Part shown: piece by piece, positions 43,026 through 52,032 of the stretch
How positions within the stretch are numbered: the stretch's first letter is position 1
How the letters are laid out: every line of letters begins with the position of its first letter
Assembly (NCBI RefSeq): GCF_003385595.1
Contig: NZ_QNUE01000001.1
Coordinates: forward strand, 1 to 64,000
Direction of reading: 5' to 3'
Length of the DNA stretch: 64,000 nt
Origin: Chryseobacterium flavum
Lineage (GTDB): Bacteria; Bacteroidota; Bacteroidia; Flavobacteriales; Weeksellaceae
Program-made: the position numbers and the translations under genes
Notes under the pieces: model-generated
The model's database searches: none
What the model was told of the DNA's origin: nothing
What the model saw: only the letters and a program-made list of their open reading frames with translations

Positions 43026-43338
43026 TGTTATAATTTTTAATAAATCCGGTCGTGTCATTTTTTTATACCAGATCAGTTTTTTAATATTCAGGAATATCTT
43101 CCTCTTATTCCTTCGATTTGTTTTTTGGTGTTCATCCCATCTCTGCAGGAGGAGCTGCATTGCGGGAGTCCCCGTAAGAGTCGTTAATGCCTGGGAAAGC
43201 TGTTAACGCCGGCTTTTCAGAACTGTACTGCTGTGCGCATCATCAGTATCGATCAGTTTTGATCAGGCTACCGGAACCTGTACATTACTATATCAAGAGC
43301 TCTTTATCATATTTCTTCCGGCTACCATAGGCCGGGAT
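43026..43338. other. Gap between the TonB receptor and the beta-helix lipoprotein
   Basis: 313 bp, with a stretch at 43140-43220 richer in G+C than its surroundings that includes an imperfect dyad CGTTAA...TTAACG near 43190-43210. No gene is evident. It may hold a processing or attenuation element between receptor and lipoprotein, but nothing specific can be shown. Confidence 0.4.
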
Positions 43339-46300
43339 TTAGAAAGTATAGTTCACACTCAGGCTGAACAGTCTTCCGCTGTAGGCCCGAAACATAATCT
43401 TATCAATATTCTTATCATATCTGTCTGTTGCGCCGGGTAAAAGTCCCCAGGCTTCCCGCTCAGTTCCTACAGTACTTCCTCCATCACCTTTTGCGGCCAG
43501 ATAAGAATTAAAATTGTTATAATATTCTTTCACTCTGTCAAATAAATTTCTCACGTTGAATTTTAGCTCCAGATTCCTGTTCTGAAGGAATTTGTATGAA
43601 ATTTGTGCATCGGCTACAGCATAAGGGCGCTGTATTTCTTCTCCTTTATATGCGTATCCCACCGTAATGTATTGGTCTCCCTTAGCATTATACAGAAAAC
43701 TCAGCCCCAAACGGTTACCATCATACATCAGCCCTAAATTATAAGCATAAGGAGTCTGACCATAAAGTGGCCGTTTTACCTCATAGGTTTCATCAGTATC
43801 TTCTGTCTTATATAAATCTTTAAAGGCAATTACTTTAGTGTCATTATATGTGAAATTTCCACTTATAAAAAGCTTTTGTAAAAAAGCTGCGTCAGTTATA
43901 AAGCCCAGATTTTTTCTAACTTCCACTTCAAAACCTTTTAGTTTAGCGTTCTTTGAATTTCCATTGTAAAGGAATAAGTTCCCTTCACTTGAAATATGCC
44001 CCTCACGCTCTATAGGCCGGTCTATGTTCTTATAATATAGTCCTGCCGAAAATATTTCTCCCAGTCCTGGAAACCATTCGAATTTGAAATCATAATTGTT
44101 AATAACAGAAGAGGTCATCGGTGTATTATAAATTAAGCCATTCGCAATCGGATCAAAATAAGGTAGTCCTGTTCTTTCGTTGAATTGAGGGCGTATCACA
44201 GATTTGTTATATGCCAGCCTCAGATTAATCTTGCTGGTAGGGCTATAAGTGAAATTCAGCGAAGGCATCCATTGCCATGATTTGTCCGCTATCTCTGCTT
44301 TATCAACATATTTAGAATCAGTTGGATCTAATTGTTGGGAAATCTGATCATATTTAAAATATTCAGCCCGAAGTCCCCAGACCAGTCTTAATTTATTCTT
44401 CCAGCGGCTATCAAACATAAGATAAAAAGCATGCTGCTTTACATCCCCTTCGTACTTATCGTTTTTGTACAACGCCCGGGTTTCCCATCCAATTCCTCCG
44501 GGAACATAATGAGAACCATTGAACCATTCTGCAAGAGGGCCATACATGGTTAAATAATTTTTTTCACTATTCGGAACATCCCGGTTTTCATCTACTCTCA
44601 GGAAAAATTTCTGTTGTTGATTGGTATTATTTTTTAAAGCACCCGCATACCCTGCTTTAATTGCATTTTTGAAATTTCCGGTATCCAAATCCCATTTGAC
44701 TGAAGCGCCGAAATTATAATCTGTTTCCCTGTTTTCTATATATCCTCTATAAAAATCAGCACCGGAATTATAGATTTTATGATAGGTTAATATCTCATTC
44801 CCTATAAAATCATAACGGGTCAGATATTGCGTATAATCTTTAGTATCTGATGCCACACCAGTACGGGCAGCAAACCAACTGACCTCTATATTTCCCGTTT
44901 TATGGTTTCCTTCCAGCTTATTCTGCAAAAGAGTCTGAAAAATAGGATAATTAGTATTGTCGGTATAGGGTCTGTCCAGATTTTTGATCTGAGCAGGATC
45001 ATTGCCAGGCACTATTCCGTAATAAAAATAATTATAGGCAGCCTCAGCATTGGAAGCCATCCCACTTCCTGTGGAATATTCATTCCATCCCGTTACTCTG
45101 GTAAGTGTATTATCAAAAATATGGGTATATGAGTTACGGAAAGAAAATCTGTTTTTACCCAATTGAAGGCCAAAGTTAAGCATTCCTGCCATCGTAGAGT
45201 TGTAGTTATAGGAAGCGCCTTTGTTTTTAAAATTATAAAATGGGATCTGTCCATTTTCATCAGGCATTCCCGTTGTATCCAGCCAGTTTCCTCTTCCGGT
45301 ATGGTCGATGTCCAGTTTATTCTGTTCATTCCTGATCACAAATGCTCCGGCAAAACCCCATTTATTATTGTTTTTAAGAGCGTATGTTCTTCCTATTGCG
45401 AACTGTATATTTGACCCCATGTCACCTTTAGTTTTGTAGGTACTGAAGTTGTCATTTGTAAATTGTCTGGACTGCTCAAAAAATCTTGGATCTGTCCAGT
45501 TCATTGGCTCAAGTCCTTTGGGAAAATCCCTTGTTCCGTCATCATATCCGAAATAATCATACTTTCCGCGCTTACGGGTCAGAAATTCCTTAAAGGCTGA
45601 CTGATCATTATAAGAAGTTCCCATTGTTACTGTCGTAAAATTTTCATTGGGAATATCTTTGGTTCTCACTTCCACATATCCTCCTGCAAAACTGGCATTC
45701 ATATCAGGGGTTGCGGATTTGCTTACCACTACGCTTTCCACCATTGCTGTTGGAATGATATCAAAAGAAAAGTTCTGGTTATAGGCTTCGGTACTTGGCA
45801 GATTAATTCCATCCATGGCTGCAGTATTCCAGCGTTCTCCCATAGACCGTACCACTACATATTTGTTATCTATGGTAGTAATTCCTGTAACTCTTTTTAG
45901 GGTTCCCCCCACATCGCTGTCCGGAGTTTTGGAAATCTGTTCAGCAGAAATCCCGTCACTCATCTGTGCTGCTTTTTTCTGCTGCGCCAGTAATCCTGCC
46001 TGGGTATCTGCTTTACGGGTTGCTGTTACTACCACTTCTTTAATATCGGTTACTTTATCAGAAGCTTTATTCAAAGCAAATGAAACAGTATTGGTTTCCT
46101 TGTTAGTCACAGACAGCTTTTCTACCCTTAATGTATTATATTGGGGAGCCTTTATAGTCAATGTATAGACACCTGAGGGAAGATCGACTGCAAAATCGCC
46201 ATTATTATCCGTCGTGGTGGTTTTCTGTGCAATACTTACTTCCGCACCGACAACAGGATTTCCTATTTCATTAACAATTTTTCCTGAAATCCGGCCATTT

Positions 46301-46629
46301 CCCGGCACAGCAAAGCCAGAACCCTGATATTTTATTGAGATGAGATCACCATGGAGACGGAATACAACAGGAAGTCCGTTGGTAATATCCTTCAGGCAAT
46401 TATCTATTGAACTGCTCTCACATTTTACTCCTTTTATCCTCAGTTCTTTAATGTCTGTTTTTGAATAGGCCAATCTCATTCCCGTTTTTCCGGCAAATTC
46501 TTCCAGTACTTCAATTAATGGTCTGTTTGAAGGAACAGAAAATGAAACTTTCTGAACCAATTCCTGCGCTTCTGCTGCTACAGTAAAAAATAAAGCTGCT
46601 ACGGTAAGACCACATTTCAAACTTTTCAT
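43339..46629 (-). CDS. TonB-dependent receptor with STN signalling domain
   Basis: 1096 residues. The signal peptide is followed by a secretin/TonB short N-terminal domain (STN, about 25-110: VSFSVPSNRPLIEVLEEFAGKTG), which transmits a signal to a FecR partner, then a carboxypeptidase-regulatory-like domain (about 115-200), the plug (TADTQAGLLAQ, KRVTGITTIDNKYVVVRS), and a barrel ending SVNYTF. The gene order sigma - fecR - receptor is that of cell-surface signalling systems in Bacteroidetes that induce the receptor when its ligand is present. The ligand is not obvious; the neighbours (beta-helix lipoprotein, S41 peptidase, T9SS protein) are not classical SusD partners. Confidence 0.92.
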   Translation of the reverse strand: MKSLKCGLTVAALFFTVAAEAQELVQKVSFSVPSNRPLIEVLEEFAGKTGMRLAYSKTDIKELRIKGVKCESSSIDNCLKDITNGLPVVFRLHGDLISIKYQGSGFAVPGNGRISGKIVNEIGNPVVGAEVSIAQKTTTTDNNGDFAVDLPSGVYTLTIKAPQYNTLRVEKLSVTNKETNTVSFALNKASDKVTDIKEVVVTATRKADTQAGLLAQQKKAAQMSDGISAEQISKTPDSDVGGTLKRVTGITTIDNKYVVVRSMGERWNTAAMDGINLPSTEAYNQNFSFDIIPTAMVESVVVSKSATPDMNASFAGGYVEVRTKDIPNENFTTVTMGTSYNDQSAFKEFLTRKRGKYDYFGYDDGTRDFPKGLEPMNWTDPRFFEQSRQFTNDNFSTYKTKGDMGSNIQFAIGRTYALKNNNKWGFAGAFVIRNEQNKLDIDHTGRGNWLDTTGMPDENGQIPFYNFKNKGASYNYNSTMAGMLNFGLQLGKNRFSFRNSYTHIFDNTLTRVTGWNEYSTGSGMASNAEAAYNYFYYGIVPGNDPAQIKNLDRPYTDNTNYPIFQTLLQNKLEGNHKTGNIEVSWFAARTGVASDTKDYTQYLTRYDFIGNEILTYHKIYNSGADFYRGYIENRETDYNFGASVKWDLDTGNFKNAIKAGYAGALKNNTNQQQKFFLRVDENRDVPNSEKNYLTMYGPLAEWFNGSHYVPGGIGWETRALYKNDKYEGDVKQHAFYLMFDSRWKNKLRLVWGLRAEYFKYDQISQQLDPTDSKYVDKAEIADKSWQWMPSLNFTYSPTSKINLRLAYNKSVIRPQFNERTGLPYFDPIANGLIYNTPMTSSVINNYDFKFEWFPGLGEIFSAGLYYKNIDRPIEREGHISSEGNLFLYNGNSKNAKLKGFEVEVRKNLGFITDAAFLQKLFISGNFTYNDTKVIAFKDLYKTEDTDETYEVKRPLYGQTPYAYNLGLMYDGNRLGLSFLYNAKGDQYITVGYAYKGEEIQRPYAVADAQISYKFLQNRNLELKFNVRNLFDRVKEYYNNFNSYLAAKGDGGSTVGTEREAWGLLPGATDRYDKNIDKIMFRAYSGRLFSLSVNYTF

Positions 46630-46679
46630 ACGTAAGTGTTCTCTTTTTTAGAATTTTATGATTATTTATTTTTTTAATA

Positions 46680-47636
46680 TCACTGACTAATCTTTTTCAG
46701 GGTATAGGCATTTTCTTTTTTCTGCACCTCCAATCCCAGTATAAAGGCCAGTGATTCTATATTTTCTGCAACAGTACCTCCGGTAAAGTCAGCCGTAATT
46801 TTCTTGTTTTCTGCTTCTTTAGGATAATAGATTTTTGTATTATAATTGCCCTCCAGCACTGCAATAACTTCTTTGAGAGGTACATCATTAAAGCTTAAAG
46901 AAAGGAGTTCAGATTTTTGTTTTCCCTGAGCCTTAACTGCTCCCATTGATATAATAGCAGTGGTGTGCAGCACACCAAAGTTGGTCCATTTCTGATTGGG
47001 TTTCAGATAAGAAACAGGTACTCCTTCAGATGATACTGCCACTTTACCTTCATAGAGGTCAACTGTTTTTTTCTTACCGGATTGTGAAATCTTAAATACT
47101 GTTCCCAATACTTTGGTACTGAATCCGTCAGCCTGAACAATAAAAGGGTGTACTTTTGATTTTGCTACTGAAAAAACAGCATCCCCTTTCAGATGAACCA
47201 CCCTTGTTGATGCAGGAAATGACTTGTCAACAGTAAGCTCTGCACCGGGTAACAGGGTAATAACCGACCCGTCTTTCAGGTGGATCTCCTTTTGTTCTTT
47301 TGTTGCCAAATAAACATTCTGTTTAAAAAATGTATTATAGGTAAAAAGACCTCCTACTGATAACAGCAAAACAATAACTGCTGCGATTTTATAAACCTGC
47401 GTTTTAAAGTGGCCGGCATTTCCGGCTTCCTTATGTGGCTTAAAATAGTATTCCAATGCATTTAATACCCGTTCTCTGGATTCTCTCATATGAATGGGGT
47501 CCATATCTTTTCCCACATGGATTTTCCAGTGCTCTATAATTTCATTTTCCTTTCGGGTTATTTTTTGCCCTGATACCTCACGGGCCCAAAGCCTGAAAAC
47601 AAAGGCTTCGATATCTTTATATTTAAAACGTTTCAT
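46680..47636 (-). CDS. FecR-family anti-sigma regulator
   Basis: 318 residues from the ATG at 47636; the ATG at 47648 is also possible. The N-terminal DUF4974-type cytoplasmic segment with WKIHVGKDM is followed by one transmembrane helix (about 88-108, IAAVIVLLLSVGGLFTY). A periplasmic FecR domain follows (EIHLKDGSVITLLPGAELTV, GTVFKISQSGKKKTVDLYEGKVAV), and then a DUF4974 C-terminal domain (SFNDVPLKEVIAVLEGNY) that meets the STN of the receptor. It holds the ECF sigma factor inactive until the receptor is occupied. It is divergent from the sigma gene and 50 bp upstream of the receptor. Confidence 0.88.
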   Translation of the reverse strand: MKRFKYKDIEAFVFRLWAREVSGQKITRKENEIIEHWKIHVGKDMDPIHMRESRERVLNALEYYFKPHKEAGNAGHFKTQVYKIAAVIVLLLSVGGLFTYNTFFKQNVYLATKEQKEIHLKDGSVITLLPGAELTVDKSFPASTRVVHLKGDAVFSVAKSKVHPFIVQADGFSTKVLGTVFKISQSGKKKTVDLYEGKVAVSSEGVPVSYLKPNQKWTNFGVLHTTAIISMGAVKAQGKQKSELLSLSFNDVPLKEVIAVLEGNYNTKIYYPKEAENKKITADFTGGTVAENIESLAFILGLEVQKKENAYTLKKISQ

Positions 47637-47860
47637 AAAATGGTTCATCGTATTCACAGATACTTCTATCTATAAGACAGTGAAAATGAAAAACTTCCCT
47701 ACCGAATTGTTAACATTCTATTCATATTACAACCTGATTCAAGATCATTTTCAACTTTTTTTACATTTACTCAACATTAGATTCATATTTAAGCCCAGAT
47801 TTCAAGAAATATTTAACCTTACCATAATTAAAGTTCACAAAAAGTTAATTTTCCTTTAGG

Positions 47861-47868
47861 TAATTTTG
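47861..47868 (+). promoter_or_regulatory. -7 box of the ECF sigma gene
   Basis: TAATTTTG (TAnnTTTG) lies 10 bp before the ATG at 47879. If used, the transcript would be almost leaderless. No good -33 box was seen. Confidence 0.35.
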
Positions 47869-47878
47869 TAACAGCAAT

Positions 47879-48499
47879 ATGAACCTAACAGACTATACTT
47901 TACTAAAGAAAATAAAATCAGGCGACCGCCCTGCATTTATGCTGCTGTATGACCGATACTGGGATAGTCTATATAGCTTTGTTTTTGTCCGGACCCGTGA
48001 TAAAGAAATTACAGAAGAACTGCTTCAGAATCTTTGGATGAAAATCCTTGAAAATACGGATGCCATACAAACAGATGAATCCGGAAATGCCAAAGGATAT
48101 CTGCTCCGCTATCTTCATTACCGGGTTATTGATTATTACAACAGTTATAAAAAAGTACCTCCCACGTTAAGCATTGATGAGCTGGATGCCCCGGAAATAG
48201 AAATAACTGATACTGAATATTTTGAAATTCTTGAAGAAAATGAAATTTCTGCCCTGCTATCAATGATTGACAGTGTGGTTTCACAGCTTCCTCCAACAGA
48301 GCAGAGAGTATATGATATGAGGATCCGCAGAAATATGTCTGTCAATGAAACGGCAGAAGCACTGGGAATCAGTAATAAAACGGTAAGTAATAAGCTGAGT
48401 AAAGCTCTTGGTGAAATACGGGAACAGCTGAATCCTGAATACCAGTCTTCTAAAAAACTGATATCCATGCTTGTACTTATTGAGTTCTTTACAAGATAG
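47879..48499 (+). CDS. ECF RNA polymerase sigma factor
   Basis: 206 residues of the Bacteroidetes ECF type: region 2 (FMLLYDRYWDSLYSFVFVRTRDKEITEELLQNLWMKIL), and region 4 (LPPTEQRVYDMRIRRNMSVNETAEALGISNKTVSNKLSKALGEI). It is divergent from the FecR gene; the pair with the STN-TonB receptor forms a three-part surface signalling circuit, with the receptor operon as the likely target. The C-terminus continues about 25 residues beyond region 4. Confidence 0.92.
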   Translation: MNLTDYTLLKKIKSGDRPAFMLLYDRYWDSLYSFVFVRTRDKEITEELLQNLWMKILENTDAIQTDESGNAKGYLLRYLHYRVIDYYNSYKKVPPTLSIDELDAPEIEITDTEYFEILEENEISALLSMIDSVVSQLPPTEQRVYDMRIRRNMSVNETAEALGISNKTVSNKLSKALGEIREQLNPEYQSSKKLISMLVLIEFFTR

Positions 48500-48504
48500 A
48501 TTAA

Positions 48505-48538
48505 AAAATGACTTTACAGAATTACCTATTCTGTAAAG
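48505..48538 (-). terminator. Hairpin between sigma and HAD genes
   Basis: CTTTACAGAAT and ATTCTGTAAAG form a perfect 11-bp stem; on the minus strand it is followed by TCATTTTTT. It ends the HAD/SufR-like operon and may also stop the convergent sigma transcript. Confidence 0.7.
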
Positions 48539-48544
48539 CAAGAC

Positions 48545-49192
48545 TTATAATGAAAACTCGGGTAACCGGGTCTCTTTAAAATTCATGATTTTAAAATCTG
48601 CAATGTCAAAATGAATGTCTTCGTTATCATTTGTGAAAACAGCCGTTTTCATACCGGCGTCTTTTGCTGCTTTTAAACCTGAATAGCTGTCTTCAATGGC
48701 AATGCACTGTTCAGGAGAAACTCCTAATTTTCTCGCAGCAGTAAGATATACAGCTGGATGTGGTTTTCCCTGAACCTCAGATTCTGCCGAATGTACGGCA
48801 TCAAACAGGTGTCTGACCTCAAGTTTTTCGAGCACAGCTTCTGCAACCTGTAAAGGAGCATTGGTTGCCAGTCCTATTTTATAGGCTTTATTTTTAAAAC
48901 GTCTGATCAGGTCCTCAATGCCTGGCATTGTACAATTATCTGAACGGATCAGCTCAATAACCCTTGTGATCACTTGCTGTTCTACAGAAGGAATATCAAG
49001 TTCACCCCATGGAAATCTGTTGTACCAGAATTCTGTTACTTCCCTGGTAGTCATATACCGGGTGAGAGATGCCAGATCTTCCGTTACCTGTACCCCATAA
49101 GATGAAAATACATCAAGTTCTGCCTGAGCCCAGAAACCTTCGGAATCTACAAGAACTCCATCCATATCAAATATCACTGCCTCTAAAACCAT
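48545..49192 (-). CDS. HAD-family phosphatase
   Basis: 215 residues, beta-phosphoglucomutase-like subfamily. Motif I is FDMDGVLVDSEG (D9, D11), motif II ATNA, the conserved Lys lies in GKPHPAVYL, and motif III is IEDSYSGLKAAKDAGM. These enzymes dephosphorylate sugar phosphates; the best analogues are 2-deoxyglucose-6-phosphatase/HxpB types, but substrate is not readable. It begins at the base after the SufR-like regulator's stop, so they share a transcript. Confidence 0.88.
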   Translation of the reverse strand: MVLEAVIFDMDGVLVDSEGFWAQAELDVFSSYGVQVTEDLASLTRYMTTREVTEFWYNRFPWGELDIPSVEQQVITRVIELIRSDNCTMPGIEDLIRRFKNKAYKIGLATNAPLQVAEAVLEKLEVRHLFDAVHSAESEVQGKPHPAVYLTAARKLGVSPEQCIAIEDSYSGLKAAKDAGMKTAVFTNDNEDIHFDIADFKIMNFKETRLPEFSL

Positions 49193-49822
49193 TTATATTG
49201 AATTACCGGTTATTTTATAAATACAACGCTGCCCTCCTGAAATAATATGATCTACCCTTTCTATGACGTATTCTTTGCCAATCAATGACTGAAAATTGGA
49301 TAATTCGGCACGGCAAAATCCCTGACATTCCTTTGCTGCGGCACAGATCGGACAATGATTTTCTATCAGAAAATACTCCCGTCCTTCTTTTTTCCATTCT
49401 GCCATATATCCTTCTTCACTGCGGATTTTTGCCAGAGCATCCAGACGTTGCTCCAGTGTTCTTGTTCCCGAAAGTACTTTTTCATACCGGGTATGGGTGT
49501 TTTTTTCACGATCACTGATCAACAATTCCAATGCATTTTCTCCCAAAAGATTCTTTACAGACCTTAAAAGCTGAACCGTTATTTCCGCATGAGTATCCGG
49601 AAACTGAGACAATCCTTTTTCTGTAAGCACATAGTAAGTAGACGGACGGCCAACTCCTTCACTTTTTACCAGTGAACGAATCAGGCCTTCCTGCGCAAGG
49701 TTCAGCAAATGCTTTCTGGCTCCTTCTTTAGTGATAGATAATTCTTCGGCAATAAGAAGTGACGTTGCTTCTCCTCTCATCTTCAGAAACATCAGAATAC
49801 GGTCTGCCGCCGGCTTCTTCAT
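49193..49822 (-). CDS. SufR-like Fe-S-sensing transcriptional regulator
   Basis: 209 residues. A winged helix (GEATSLLIAEELSITKEGARKHLLNLAQEGLIRS, with VGRPSTYYVLTEKG) is followed by a Cys-rich C-terminal ligand-binding region, CPICAAAKECQGFC, resembling the Fe-S cluster site of SufR-type DeoR/ArsR regulators. SufR represses Fe-S assembly genes when holding a cluster. Here it is divergent from sod, and a CAAC-N6-GTTG dyad (the operator type of SufR) lies over the sod promoter, so the same mode of control is likely. Stop codon is directly followed by the HAD gene. Confidence 0.83.
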   Translation of the reverse strand: MKKPAADRILMFLKMRGEATSLLIAEELSITKEGARKHLLNLAQEGLIRSLVKSEGVGRPSTYYVLTEKGLSQFPDTHAEITVQLLRSVKNLLGENALELLISDREKNTHTRYEKVLSGTRTLEQRLDALAKIRSEEGYMAEWKKEGREYFLIENHCPICAAAKECQGFCRAELSNFQSLIGKEYVIERVDHIISGGQRCIYKITGNSI

Positions 49823-49836
49823 TTGACAATATTTAG

Positions 49837-49864
49837 GTTGTTTTATTTTCCAACAACAAATATA
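49837..49864 (-). promoter_or_regulatory. SufR-like regulator's own promoter and half-sites
   Basis: On the minus strand TATATTTG (49864-49857, TAnnTTTG) is a -7 box. Between it and the ATG lie GTTG-N10-CAAC (49837-49854); the GTTGTTTTATT half (49837-49847) is identical to the right arm of the sod operator. Autoregulation is likely. Confidence 0.55.
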
Positions 49865-49940
49865 GTCATTTTCTATAACCTTAAAAAAATAAGCTTAAAC
49901 AAAACATTTACAGCGAACTAGCTTTTTAACTCATAACATT

Positions 49941-49968
49941 AATAAAACAACAATAAAGTTGTTTTATT
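49941..49968. promoter_or_regulatory. SufR-type operator, CAAC-N6-GTTG, over the sod -33 box
   Basis: AATAAAACAAC - AATAAA - GTTGTTTTATT is a perfect inverted repeat with 11-bp arms. Its core CAAC-N6-GTTG (49948-49961) is the operator reported for cyanobacterial SufR. The right GTTG provides the -33 TTG of the sod promoter, so a bound repressor would block RNA polymerase. Confidence 0.7.
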
Positions 49969-49988
49969 TAAATATATTTTTACCTTTG
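49959..49988 (+). promoter_or_regulatory. sod promoter
   Basis: TTG (49959-49961), a 19-base spacer, TACCTTTG (49981-49988). It is a full match to the Bacteroidetes form with TTG, and 28 bp upstream of the ATG at 50017. Confidence 0.75.
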
Positions 49989-50016
49989 TCATACATTAAT
50001 TAAAAAAATAAATACG

Positions 50017-50643
50017 ATGAGGCCATTTACATTACCCCAGCTGAATTATAATTATAGTGATTTAGAGCCTTTTATAGATAAGGAAACAATGACTATTCAT
50101 CACCAGAAGCATCATCAGGCTTATGTAGACAATCTGAATGCAGCTCTGTTGCAGACCAATGAGATCAATCCAGATCTTGATTCACTACTGCAAAGAATCA
50201 GCGAGTATAGTCCTGCCGTAAGAAATAACGGAGGTGGGCATTATAACCACTCTTTATTCTGGGAAATTCTTTCGCCGAACCCTAAGCTGAGTCCTGAAGG
50301 CATGCTTCATGACGATATAACAGCTACTTTCGGAAGCCTGGAAGAGCTTAAAGCAGAAATGAAAAAAGCAGGGTTGGCTCAGTTTGGCTCAGGATGGGTG
50401 TGGTTGTATGTAAAGTTCAACGGATCTCTGGCCATCAGTTCTACCCCTAATCAGGATAACCCGATGATGGATATTCTTTCAATGAACAGAGGTTTTCCGA
50501 TCCTTGGAATAGATATATGGGAACATGCTTATTATCTGAACTATCAGAATAAACGTGCAGATTATCTGGATGCCTTCTGGTCTGTACTGAATTGGTTTGC
50601 TGTTGAGAAAAAATATGAAGAGGCTTTGTCAAAAGTAAGATAA
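50017..50643 (+). CDS. Superoxide dismutase, Fe/Mn type
   Basis: 208 residues of the Fe/Mn SOD family. The N-terminal helices contain MTIHHQKHHQAYVDNLNAAL with the first metal His, GGGHYNHSLFW supplies the second metal His, and DIWEHAYYLNYQNKRADYL the metal Asp and His. It converts superoxide to peroxide and oxygen. There is no signal peptide, so it is cytosolic. It heads an operon with DUF2480 and FMN reductase genes, and its promoter carries the CAAC-N6-GTTG site of a SufR-like repressor, linking its expression to Fe-S cluster status. Metal choice cannot be decided safely. Confidence 0.93.
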   Translation: MRPFTLPQLNYNYSDLEPFIDKETMTIHHQKHHQAYVDNLNAALLQTNEINPDLDSLLQRISEYSPAVRNNGGGHYNHSLFWEILSPNPKLSPEGMLHDDITATFGSLEELKAEMKKAGLAQFGSGWVWLYVKFNGSLAISSTPNQDNPMMDILSMNRGFPILGIDIWEHAYYLNYQNKRADYLDAFWSVLNWFAVEKKYEEALSKVR

Positions 50644-50665
50644 TAACATTGATTGTAAATAATCT

Positions 50666-51166
50666 ATGACTGAGGAAATTTTTATCAATAAAGCAAAGGC
50701 TTCAGGCATTATTGCTCTTGACCTTTCAGACTACAAGCCGACAACGGAAATTGTAGAACTGGATATTAAAGACCATCTTTTCATGGGAATGATTGTGAAG
50801 GAAAAAGAATTTAAAGAATCTATTGCTGCAGTAGATTATTCTGTTTATGATGAAAAAGCAGTAGGAATTATCTGTTCTACAGATGCCATCATCCCACCCT
50901 GGGCGTATATGATGATCATGGAAAAACTTTCTCCTTATGCTTCCTATGTGGATTTAAATAATGCAGAAACAATTCTGCTTGATCTCTGGAAACGCCGTCT
51001 CATTTATGCTGATCTGAAACAGTATAGAAATCAGAAAGTGGTTGTCCGGGCCAACACCAATTATGATCCTTCTCTGTATTTGTTAGCGGCCGGACTTCTG
51101 AAACCTTTGGTAAAAACATTGATGTATGGTGAAATAGGACTGCCCAAAGTAATTTTTAAACAATAA
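50666..51166 (+). CDS. DUF2480 family protein
   Basis: 166 residues of the Bacteroidetes-specific DUF2480 family: IALDLSDYKPTTEIVELDIKDHLFMGMIVKEKEF, SVYDEKAVGIICSTDAIIPPWAYMMI, LWKRRLIYADLKQYRNQKVVVRAN. Function is unknown; members often lie near Fe-S assembly genes, which fits the SufR-like control here. It begins 22 bp after sod and ends 3 bp before the FMN reductase gene, in the same operon. Confidence 0.88.
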   Translation: MTEEIFINKAKASGIIALDLSDYKPTTEIVELDIKDHLFMGMIVKEKEFKESIAAVDYSVYDEKAVGIICSTDAIIPPWAYMMIMEKLSPYASYVDLNNAETILLDLWKRRLIYADLKQYRNQKVVVRANTNYDPSLYLLAAGLLKPLVKTLMYGEIGLPKVIFKQ

Positions 51167-51169
51167 AAA

Positions 51170-51739
51170 ATGAAAGCAATTATATTCAACGGATCATTGG
51201 AAAGAAGAGCCTTATCTACATCCGGACTGATTTCGGATTATTTTTCAGAACATCTGAAAATGCTGGGGATTCAAGCTGATATTTTTACACTTGCAGACTC
51301 GGGAATTCCGTTATTTGATGTCACACTCACCAAAACTCCTTTGGCAGTGGAACGCATGGTCCAGATGTTTACAGATGCTGATCTTCATTTCTGGCTGGCT
51401 CCTCTTTATCATGGAAGTATTCCAGGGGTAATGAAAAACTGTCTGGACTGGCTTGAAGTAACGTCAAACAGATATGAGCCCTATCTTACGGATAAAACAG
51501 TGGGTCTGATATGCTGGGCAGATGGCCTGCACGCTGTACAGGGTATTAATGCAATGGATGTTATCGCCAAATCATTAAGGGCATGGCCACTTCCATTCAG
51601 CGTTCCCATTATAAAGTCATCCTTACTTGCCTCCGAAGATAAAACAAAAATTTCGCCACTTTATTCCGCAAAACTTGATAAGCTGATCAGTATTGCAACA
51701 ACAAAGAAAATAGAAAAAACTACAATAAATCACTTATAA
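51170..51739 (+). CDS. NAD(P)H-dependent FMN reductase-like flavodoxin-fold protein
   Basis: 189 residues of the NADPH-dependent FMN reductase family: FNGSLERRALSTSGLISDYFSEHL at the N-terminus, SIPGVMKNCLDWLE, GLICWADGLHAVQGINAMDVIAKSLRAWPLP. It binds FMN and would reduce flavins or quinones. Starts 3 bp after DUF2480, completing the sod operon; possibly supplies electrons for redox repair. Length is normal. Confidence 0.85.
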   Translation: MKAIIFNGSLERRALSTSGLISDYFSEHLKMLGIQADIFTLADSGIPLFDVTLTKTPLAVERMVQMFTDADLHFWLAPLYHGSIPGVMKNCLDWLEVTSNRYEPYLTDKTVGLICWADGLHAVQGINAMDVIAKSLRAWPLPFSVPIIKSSLLASEDKTKISPLYSAKLDKLISIATTKKIEKTTINHL

Positions 51740-51751
51740 TATGACAGAAAC

Positions 51752-51958
51752 ATGTATACTGATAATCAGCGTTATACCTTAAAAATTGAGATTAAAGAAG
51801 CTTCAGGCTATTCAATTCCAATATCTCAGGCAGATTAGCCTGCAAGCTATCTGGCCGCTGAAATGGATGGTCTGTCTGCAGAATAGTTGCAGATTAACGC
51901 TTTCAACATAAAAGTTTGCACAGTTTATGATGCTTATAAATTGTTGAAACTGTTTTAA
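51752..51958 (+). pseudogene. Possible small gene with two internal TAG stops
   Basis: A 69-codon frame from ATG (51752) to TAA (51956-51958) reads as a reasonable small protein except for TAG at 51836 and 51884: MYTDNQRYTLKIEIKEASG..., PASYLAAEMDGLSAE, then LQINAFNIKVCTVYDAYKL. It begins 13 bp after the FMN reductase stop, where an operon member would be. It is either a decayed last gene or chance; only the first 28 codons are open. Confidence 0.4.
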
Positions 51959-52032
51959 TTAAGTTTGTAGGGGTTTCTAAAACAGTACAATGTTAAAGAA
52001 ATCCCTTTTTTTAACAATCTAAAAAGAATATC

